A stretch of 64,000 bases of DNA from Pseudevernia furfuracea (lineage: Eukaryota; Ascomycota; Lecanoromycetes; Lecanorales; Parmeliaceae), in NCBI GenBank assembly GCA_022315425.1, contig JAIUPT010000042.1:1736001-1800000 (forward strand). The letters are read 5' to 3'. Positions within the stretch are counted from its first letter, which is position 1. Every line of letters starts with the position of its first letter. Under the pieces are notes generated by a model. That model was given only the letters and a program-made list of their open reading frames with translations. It did no database searches and was not told where the DNA came from. Positions 56,488 through 64,000 of this stretch are shown here, one piece after another. The position numbers and the translations under genes are program-made.

Positions 56488-56727
56488 TATGGTGATAGGG
56501 TGGTGCGAATCACACTTGAAATTTTTGGCGGAACAAGAGAGCATTAGTACATCAATCGGTTATCCCATCTTACTCCGTACATTTTCGCCAATAAGAAAGA
56601 GCCAAGGGTATCACGAGTATCTTTGCATCTGTACCTCCCGTACCAAAACACCACTGTACAGAAACCCCCTTTTCTTTTCACCCCTACCCAACCAAAGTAA
56701 CGCCCTCCTCTGCAGACTGGATCCTCA

Positions 56728-58559
56728 CTAGTCGGCTTGCTGCTGCATATGGCTAGGCAGATTGTAATCTGTATAGTCCAAATGCACAAACGCCCGATCC
56801 ACAGTTGGAACACTCTCCAATATGTACTGCAGACTCTCTCCCAGATCATGACTATCCCTCAGAGTCATACCCTCGTCCAGCACCACGTCAACTTCCACGT
56901 TCAATTTGTCACCCGCATGATAAGCTTGCAAGCCTTGTATCGATTTGATCGTTTTCGCAAACCGCATGGTGAGGTAAAGTAGAATGTTTCGGTCAGCAGC
57001 AGGGGCGGCGGCACCCGTGAGATGTTTGATATGAGTGCTGGACGTCTTTGACCAATTCACTATCACATACAAAGAAAGCAAAAGGCCGCCGAGGGCATCG
57101 AGCCACCAGAGGGAAGCGTAGTAGCCTACTAATGGGAATATAATAGAGAAAACATTGAATACGACATCTGTCATCGCATCTTGGGCCAGAGCTTGAACGG
57201 AACTATTTTTGATGAGCCGGCACCAGAACCAGCATCCTAGCTTTATGAAAACAGTGGAAGCCATGATTATGATCGCTGGGAGCCCAAGCTGTATTATGGA
57301 GTGATCAGGGGAGGTGAGCCGGTTAAAGCACTCCAAGAAGACCTGGAAGAAAGACGTGATCATGATGACGCTGAAGACGAGGACGCCAAGAGGTTCGAGA
57401 CGCCGGCGCCCAACAGGGTAACGATATTGATCCTGGCGGGAGATGAGCTTAGTAGTCGTCCAAACGATGGCGGTAGAAAGGAAGTCGAGAGCTGCATCGA
57501 CCAGAGAAGCAAGCACCGAAAGCGAAGAGGTGAGGGCGATCACAGCGATTTTCCCGGCAAGGAGAATGGCGTTCGCTGCCAGGTTTACATAAATGGCAAT
57601 AGTCACTACTCTGCTTCCGCTCTCGTGATCATCGTCATCGTCGGAGTCATGCATTTCATAGGCTTTGGGCCCGTCTTGCGCGTCGTCACCAAGAAGGGGT
57701 GTGTCTTCATTTGGGAGCTTATATAGTGCCTTTGGAGTCCGCTTGACTTTGACCTGGCTGCTGTGACCGTTGTCCGTGGCTTTGATGTCAGCAGAAGGAT
57801 GTTGATCGTCCAATGTGGAAGTAGGCTCCTCGGAAATCGTCTTAGGAATGTGCAAGTCTGGATTTGACGGGTGATTGTACTCTTGGATGAGATTGTGGGG
57901 AAGTGACGAATCAAGAAGGCGGTCGATATAGAGATATGATGATATGAGGTGGTTATTACGTTGGTAATATTCCCGTATGGGTTTCTTCATTTTCTTCAAT
58001 TCCTCGTCGCTCTTGTAATATTGTTCCCACTGATATCGCGGATTGTTGTTCCCAATCAAACGCATGCTTCTCATCTGCGGGTTCATCAGGACCTCGGCCC
58101 CATCGCTCACGCCACTCATTCTTCTATCTATCTTTGATAGTCTGCTTTTTGCGGGTGACGGTCCATCGTACCCTCCATCAGCATCTCTCTCCACGTCGCT
58201 TTCGTCATCCTCATTCGTCTCGGGAGTTGCAGACCTTCGTTGTGGTGGCTGCGCCCACAGGTCTTTAACATTGGCTGCAGATCTACTCTGAAGTAGGGAT
58301 GGAAGTTTCTGCCCGCGAGTGGAGAATGCGTTGCTTGTGTCAGAGAGAGGGAGGAAGCCGCGAAGTGATCCAATGCGGTTAGATTTTGGACGGGGAGAAG
58401 AACCGTCTACACACATTTCGGGGTCAGCATTGTTTCTTCAAGAGGAATACTTGAGAGTAGAAAAGGTCAATTTGCTCGCGAAACTTGTCTTGCGACTCAT
58501 TTCTAGTACCAAATTGAAAGGATTATCTCTGAAGGCACAAGTGTACGTACCCGTCATTG
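56728..58559 (-). CDS. cation diffusion facilitator, Mn2+-type
   Basis: A proton-coupled metal transporter of a vacuolar, Golgi or ER-type membrane. Two exons (58559-58553, 58406-56728) give 561 residues. The first exon is just 7 nt (ATGACGG) and is followed by a 146-nt introner-like intron. About 250 hydrophilic residues with an acidic cluster (SDDDDDHE) precede six predicted membrane segments. Metal-site motifs are DxxxD in helix 2 (LVDAALDFLS) and DxxxD in helix 5 (AQDAMTDVVFN), the combination that marks Mn-transporting CDFs rather than zinc-type HxxxD members. A ferredoxin-like C-terminal domain (LNVEVDVVLDEGMTLRDSHD) closes the protein. Confidence 0.93.
58407..58552 (-). repeat. introner-like element, CDF intron 1
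   Basis: This 146-nt intron carries GAGTCGCAAGACAAG (5' block; the shared 13-mer is at 58498-58486, minus) and AATGCTGACCCCGAAAT (58431-58415, minus), identical over 13 and 17 nt to the dipeptidase copy. It separates a 7-nt first exon from the rest of the gene. Confidence 0.83.
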
Positions 58560-59136
58560 TCGAGGATACTTATCCTTCATCCAGGATGGGAAGAAGACAG
58601 CAGCAGTGCGAATTATGGAGAGAATTACCACCTGAGATGTTGGCTCATGAATGCTGTAATACTTAGGTATTTTTCTGAAGAGTGGGATTGCTTGCATGAG
58701 ATCTACCTCAAGTAGAATATCCAAGATTGGCTTAGTATCATTTACCAGCCAGAAAGGAAGGTCCGAGGGGTCTTACAAGACTCCACAACACCTGAACAAA
58801 TTATTTGGTTAATCATCTATGTACGTCTATTTGATACATGTATAGGCCTTCACGATGAAAGAGATCCAAGAGTAGTGTTCGAGATGGCTTTTACCCAACA
58901 GTAACCCAACGTTTAAAATCACATCTGTGATCGTAACTGAAGACTTCCCCTAGACAGTGCCAATGCAAGCAAAGCCATGATACTCTCTGGCAATCGATAT
59001 GCTCCTCAAGCTCAACAGCTTTTCATTCCCCTACCCGCTTGCAGAGACTCGACCCTCTCCCTCCGTCAATCGATCAGATTACAGATCCTCCCACAGATTG
59101 ATATATAATCGAAAATTGGATTCCAGGTGGTTGCTC
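58560..59136. other. intergenic, CDF promoter and 3' flank of Chk2-like gene
   Basis: About 580 bp without a supported gene. No repeat is visible. Confidence 0.5.
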
Positions 59137-61388
59137 TCATCTGGGCACCTCGTCAGGCTCATAACGGCTGCCTTTGTCGTTCTCGAAAAGCTGCTGATCC
59201 CCTTTCCCACCCATCTCCATGAAGACTTCCGCTTGCTGATGCGCCGCCGGAAGCTCCTCCTGCTTCCGCCCTTTATGGCCATTCGTAATGGCATCCTTAG
59301 GATTGTGGACTCTTTTCCCATCAGGATTCTTTTCAAACACCTTGACCGGGGCTTTGTGGTCCTCCCATTCGACTACCTTGCTAACTTTTACATCGTTGAG
59401 ATGGCTGAGTAAAGTGCGCTCCCGCGCGTACTTGCGTTTTGAAAAGTCGAGCTGGTCCATAGCACCTGTTAGACCGTCGGTGCTGTCAGCCGGATTAACT
59501 GTTTTCTGCGTTGTCCACGGATGTTCAAGGCATTCGTCTATTGTGATGCGTTGGTCCACGTCGACCGTGAGCATGCGATCAATGAGGTCGAGTGCTGGAT
59601 CCTCAACAGAATCCCAGTATGGTGAAGGGTAGTCGAAACGGCCCATTTTGATCTGATGTGAAAGAGTATAGGGGTGCTCTTCCGACCAGAGCTCGTCTGA
59701 AAACGGTGGGAAACCACATAGACAGATGTAGAGTACCACCCCCAACGACCATACATCAACTGCTCTGGTGTATTTGCGGTGCCTTGAGTTCTCCAGTATC
59801 TCAGGCGCAACATAGCTGGGCGTCCCGCAACTACGACAACCATGAGCCTTCTTTGCCGAATTTGGTGGAATGCAAAGAAACCTACAGCGTTGTAGTGAAC
59901 GACTCTTCGCCGATAATCTTAGCTAGACCGAAGTCGGCAAGCTTCACTGACAGCTCCTTGTCTGCCAGCAAGATATTCTCTGGCTTGATATCTCGGTGTA
60001 CAATGTTGCGTTCATGCTAAGGAAGGTCAACATCATCGCCCAGGTAGGGGGGGGAAATGAACTTACGAGGTATTTGACGCCTTGAAACAGCTGTATGAAG
60101 ACTCTTCGAGTTTCTTCTTCCGTCAACTTCTGCTTCATAACAATGCAGTTGAACAATTCTCCTTCAGGCGCAAGCTCAAGCACCAGATAAACGCCGTCAT
60201 CCTCGTCGAACGTGTCCTTTAAACATAGCATATTTGGATGGCTGACAGACTTCAACACGCCTATTTCTTGCTGCAACCCATCCGTCTGCGATTTCCCACT
60301 GTCTCCGTATCTCTTTTCAAACCTTTTCACTGCATACTGCATGCCTGTGATCCGCTCAACGCACAGGTATACGGTAGCGAAGTGGCCCTTGCCTAACTGC
60401 TGCAATATTCTGTACTGCTGACGAAAGGCACTAGCATCTCGATTTCGTGGGTAGTAAAACATACATCTTGCCTGATCCAGGATAGAGATCTCGTCCCCAT
60501 GTTCTAACTCTCGGCGTTTATTCCTTCCTACGATGGCCTCATTCACAAAGGTTCCGTTGCTCGAAAGGTCTTCTATGAATGCCATACTCTTTCCGTTTTT
60601 GCTTTCATTGAACACAATGCAATGGCGATTTGAGATCGTAGGAAGCTCCAATTTGCGATCTGTTGTCCTTTAGTCCTCAAAATCCTCAACATGCTCTGCG
60701 ATTCTGCATACCGCATTCTGGATGTCTCCCAATAAGATACCCACCCCCCGGAAACCCTGTCAAGCGCTTTTCATCTTCGTAGTGCTTCTCTTCATCAACA
60801 TAGTTGACTATTTCTGTTTGAGCCTTGCCACGATTCTTGGCACCTTTGCCGAAATCTGCATTCGGGTATGGTGCTGGACATGCTGCCCTCGCCCTGCAGA
60901 CCAAATTATCGCCAAAGCTAAGGTCTACGGGTACCAAATAACCCCAGACGCCTTCGGCTTCTTCATCCTCTACTTCATACGAGCGCGTATTGGAAGGGAG
61001 GAGAAATTGCGAGAAAGGTTGTGTATCCAATGGAGGCGAGGATAAGCCTTGCGTGCGTTGAGCGGGAGATGAGATGGGAGGAGTTTGATGCCGGATCTGA
61101 CTGGGTCGACCTTCTGGTGGTGATGCTGTGAGCTCCTTATAGTCCTCGGATTTTGTACTTTCTTGATGCGTCAGGGGCGATGGGAGGTATGATTTGAATT
61201 TGTCCTTGAGAGGAGTCGTCTGTGTCTGCGATGATAGACGTTCAGAGCGGCGCGGCTTCTTTGTATCGTGCTGTTCGCCTGTGGAATTCTTCATTACGGC
61301 GAATGTTAAGCTAATGCTCGATAGGTAGGGAACTGCCACTTACCCTCCCACGTTTCAAGGAGCTTTTCTCAGAGGCTTTGAGGACCAT
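59137..61388 (-). CDS. chk2: FHA-domain checkpoint kinase, Chk2/Cds1 type
   Basis: A DNA-damage checkpoint kinase (the Neurospora equivalent, PRD-4, also affects the clock). Five exons (61388-61344, 61288-60712, 60659-60067, 60016-59886, 59830-59137; introns 50-55 nt) give 679 residues. An N-terminal region contains several TQ/SQ-type sites (TQTTPL, TQPFSQ). The FHA domain spans roughly 190-290 with GGGYLIGRHPEC, the SNRH core and LSSNGTFVNE. The kinase domain follows: LGKGHFATVYLC, YAVKRFEKR, HRD at 412-414, DFG at 433-435, the activation segment ESFTTTLCGTPSYVAPE across intron 4, and VDVWSLGVVLYICLCGFPPF. There is one FHA domain, as in Chk2 and not Rad53. The first exon (MVLKASEKSSLKRGR) was added because its donor joins in phase 0; the ATG just inside intron 1 is an alternative. 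Confidence 0.93.
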
Positions 61389-61963
61389 TTTAGCTACTAT
61401 GTGCCAATCGATAGTACTTTGGTGGAGTTAAACGGGAAGACGGACGCGACGGCAGAGAAGAATTTTTTGCAATGACGATGACGATGACGGAAGATTGCGT
61501 TCTAGACTTGGTAGGGGATGGATGAATCCTAGCATCTGATCTCAAAGCATTACCGTTATATCATGGCGTGTATGTGAGTGACCCTTTCCTTTAGGCGTAG
61601 AATACCGTCGAGCCTAAGGTATTGATTAGCTAAGTTGTAGAATGTGTGGTCGAAACGCGGAGATGCGGAATGTTTTTAGGATATTCAAGGTACCTTATAA
61701 TTACTCTTCGAGCAGCAGATGATTGACGTCACGTATTCCTAGTTGCTATGCGACATTGGAGTACTCTAGATCCCAATAATAATCTCATCCGGTAATGAGA
61801 TTGTTTTTAGTGTCATCTCCCTCCTACATCAAGGTACTACGCTGGCAGAAAAATGCCGTTGGATTATATCATTAATTATACTTAGCAACTTCTGGCAAGC
61901 ATCAGACTTGTCGCGCTAACGCCATCGCCAAATGATTATATACAGATTATAACGACGGCCAGC
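61389..61963. other. intergenic, Chk2 promoter and 3' flank of CYP51
   Basis: About 575 bp, AT-rich toward CYP51. A GAYGATGACGATGACG-like short run (61472-61490) is the only repeat. No gene is visible. Confidence 0.5.
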
Positions 61964-63658
61964 TCATGTTTTTCCCCTGATTTCTCTTCGTTCCCATTGC
62001 ACTACCGCTGGGTTCAAAGGTCGCGAGAACAGCGACGAGTAATCCGTCCCCACTACTCCTTCCTTGCCATCTAAGTTCTTCAATCGGAACTCCCGCACCA
62101 TCGTTGCCGTGATGGCGCCTAATTGGACGTACGCAAACGCCTCACCAATACACCGATGTCTTCCAGCTCCAAACGGCAGATACGGACTGTTGGCACCTTT
62201 GCTGACCAGTCCATACCCGTAATCGATTTTCTCGTCATCATCCGCATCTTTATTCGAACCATGAAGGGCAGACCCCTCGTCCCAGCGATGTGGCTCCCAT
62301 AAATCGGGTTGGGGAAAGTGATCCTCCGTTTTTGATGTAACACCTGGCGCAGCGAGGAGTACGCGAGACGTTGGAATTGTGTATGGCGTTCCTTCTACTG
62401 TCATGGGCGCAATAACCTTTCGCATTATAGAGTGGATTGGCGCGTGTATGCGCAGGGTTTCTTTGACCACTTGGGAGTTGAGAGTTAGGCGCTGGAGGGA
62501 TTCGTAATCGAGTGGCGGCATATCTGCGCCGAGGATTGATATTTGTTCTTGATAGAGTTCTTCGAGGATATCAGGCCGTGTTGCAAGGCGGAGGAGGATC
62601 CATGCCGAAGTGCTCGACGAAGAATGCTGACCTGCCATTAGAAGCGCAATCATCATGTGAGCGACTTCTAGGTCGGGTATGGGGGTGCCATTCTTGTAGA
62701 CGGAGGACATTAGATTCCATATCATGTCATCAGCATCGCGCTGGGAACCAGCTTCGCGCCTTGCTTTGACAATTTCCAGATACGTCTGGGCCATCTTCTT
62801 CTGCGCATAGTCACGTTTGCGGTTGTGAGGCAGGGGTGCCCATGGCAGCATGAAGTTAATTGGAGAGAAGCCCATGTCAAGGTCGTGGTAGAGGTCGGCA
62901 AAGCTGGAGTCGAATTTTGAGCGCACTTCTTTTCCCTGGAGAGAGCGAGAGGCGGTGTAAATTGTTACCTCTGCCATGATGCCGGGAACATTGAAAACGC
63001 CCTTGGGGCCTTGGAATACGGCAGAGCGGGCAATGAATTTTTCGACCTCCTCAGCGATCAGGGGCACATAGGATCTGAGGGCGTCGGAGGTAAGCCCAAA
63101 TTTGACGAACTAGTCTAATCATCAGATATGGGCTTAGATCTCCTTACTGTCCCACACACCTTTTTTTGCTCCATCAGCTTCGCATTTGGACAGTCATACA
63201 CAACCTCTTTTCCAAAGACCGGCGTGGTGAGCGGACTGTATACCTCCTCTGCATTGACATCTTTGAGCCTTCCGTTGAGGATAAATTCGTTTCCCTTCAC
63301 CCCCAAATAGACTGTCGTCTTCTTCCCAAGCAACACGAATGTGAATATGTCACCATACTAAATAGCGAATCAGCATAGCTTCGCCGTCTTGAAGGACGCA
63401 GCATTCAAGTACCTTCTCCCGACAGTTAAAGAAGAATTTGTAGGGATCAATTCCGTATGTGACGGTACTGCCAATGAACGGCACCCAGTAAAACACAAGT
63501 GGAGGTTCATTGGGGTATTTGACGAGTAATTGGCTGAGCACGTTCAAAACAATGGCAACAACAAGGAACGACAAGAGGCCTTCAGCGATGACCACGCTGG
63601 TGGATTTATTAGATAGGAGGTTGCGCAAAGGTTCGGAGACAGCCGCAAGAACACCCAT
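61964..63658 (-). CDS. CYP51: sterol 14-alpha demethylase (lanosterol/eburicol demethylase)
   Basis: ER cytochrome P450 that removes the sterol C14 methyl group, the azole fungicide target. Three exons (63658-63413, 63357-63160, 63109-61964; introns of 55 and 50 nt) give 529 residues. An N-terminal membrane anchor (LLSFLVVAIVLNVLSQLL) precedes the CYP51 substrate-recognition block KDVNAEEVYSPLTTPVFG and VVYDCPNAKLMEQKK. Then come the I-helix MAGQHSSSSTS (306-316), ExxR at 365-368 and heme-binding FGAGRHRCIGE with Cys468. Tyr122 and Tyr136 (the VVYDCPN tyrosine, equivalent to position 136/137 mutated to Phe in azole-resistant plant pathogens) are both present. The YGYG at 445-448 (equivalent to the 459-461 hotspot) is intact. 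It therefore looks azole-sensitive at these positions. It is closest to the fungal CYP51B type. Confidence 0.96.
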
Positions 63659-64000
63659 GGCCAGAAATGACAGACAACGGTCTTGTATCGCTCGGACACA
63701 ATTGAGATGTAGAGACAAGAAAACAGAACTGGTCGTCGAAAAGATACGGTAGGAGGTATCTTACCTTTACTCGAAATTTATCTCTTGGCAAATTACCTAA
63801 GGTACAGTAGCGTAGGTCGGAGTTTAAAATCTCCGATCGAGGCATATCACACCACGACTTTGTAATGGTAACAAGTAGACGCGCAAGCAGCATCAGCCTG
63901 CACTAAATCAATTTACTCGGATGACAGTATAACATATCTTCCCAACGGCCACTTTCGGTTCCTCCAAGCTCTTCCAGTTGCCATGAGCGAAAGAAACAAA
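63659..64000. other. CYP51 upstream region
   Basis: The promoter side of CYP51 up to the window edge. It contains a CCTAAGGTAC word at 63798-63807 and one SRE-like site (63847-63856). No tandem duplication of the kind that boosts CYP51 expression in resistant strains is visible in this stretch. Confidence 0.55.
63847..63856. promoter_or_regulatory. possible sterol regulatory element upstream of CYP51
   Basis: ATCACACCAC lies about 190 bp upstream of the CYP51 start codon. It differs by one base from the classic SRE ATCACCCCAC bound by SREBP proteins, which control CYP51 in other filamentous fungi (SrbA). A 10-bp near-match can arise by chance. Confidence 0.3.

Overview
This is nuclear DNA from a filamentous ascomycete (Pezizomycotina). 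Nearly every gene is broken by short introns of about 48-80 nt with GT..AG ends and a CTRAC-type branch site. Genes lie on both strands with intergenic gaps of a few hundred bases, and several products are typical of filamentous fungi (KipA-type kinesin, WW-PhoD protein, DUF3074 protein, CYP51). The CYP51 C-terminal half (DYGYGLVSKG followed by SPYLPFGAGRHRC) looks most like Dothideomycetes. That class call is an inference.

Layout. 1-8 kb: phosphomannomutase (-), a ten-exon DHA2-type MFS transporter (+) and a tetraspan membrane protein (+). 8-12 kb: a small membrane ORF directly abutting UMP/CMP kinase (+), then an F-box-like hypothetical protein (+). 12-19 kb: KipA-type kinesin-7 (-), a 280-bp MITE fused to the 3' end of the TFIIH kinase CDK7/Kin28 gene (-), then mitoribosomal mS41 (+). 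19-30 kb: WW-PhoD phosphatase-like protein (-), DUF3074 protein (+), DGAT2 (-), STK19-like protein (+). 30-34 kb: a gene-poor interval. 34-47 kb: RRM-YTH RNA-binding protein (+), a GCK/MST-type kinase (-), PI4-kinase STT4 (-). 47-56 kb: UBA-UAS-UBX protein (+), membrane dipeptidase (-), CCX-type Na+/Ca2+ exchanger (+), BTB/T1 protein (+). 56-64 kb: Mn-type CDF transporter (-), Chk2-like FHA kinase (-), sterol 14-alpha demethylase CYP51 (-).

The genes are mostly conserved housekeeping and signalling functions and do not form a pathway cluster. Themes are lipid and sterol metabolism (DGAT2, STT4, CYP51), ion transport (CCX, CDF), protein kinases (CDK7, MST-type, Chk2) and organelle function (mS41). 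Four head-to-head pairs have about 260-370 bp between start codons, so they may share promoters.

The most interesting signal is a family of long (about 128-170 nt) sequence-related introns in unrelated genes (MFS transporter, DGAT2, STK19-like, dipeptidase, CDF). They share a 5' block GAGTCGCAAGACATGTT and a 3' block ATGCTGACYCCGAAAT reaching beyond the branch site. This is the signature of introner-like elements, that is, introns that multiply. Shorter, decayed relatives occur in the MFS gene. The second is the MITE with 55-bp terminal inverted repeats and a TA target duplication, which supplies the last nine residues and the stop codon of the CDK7 kinase.
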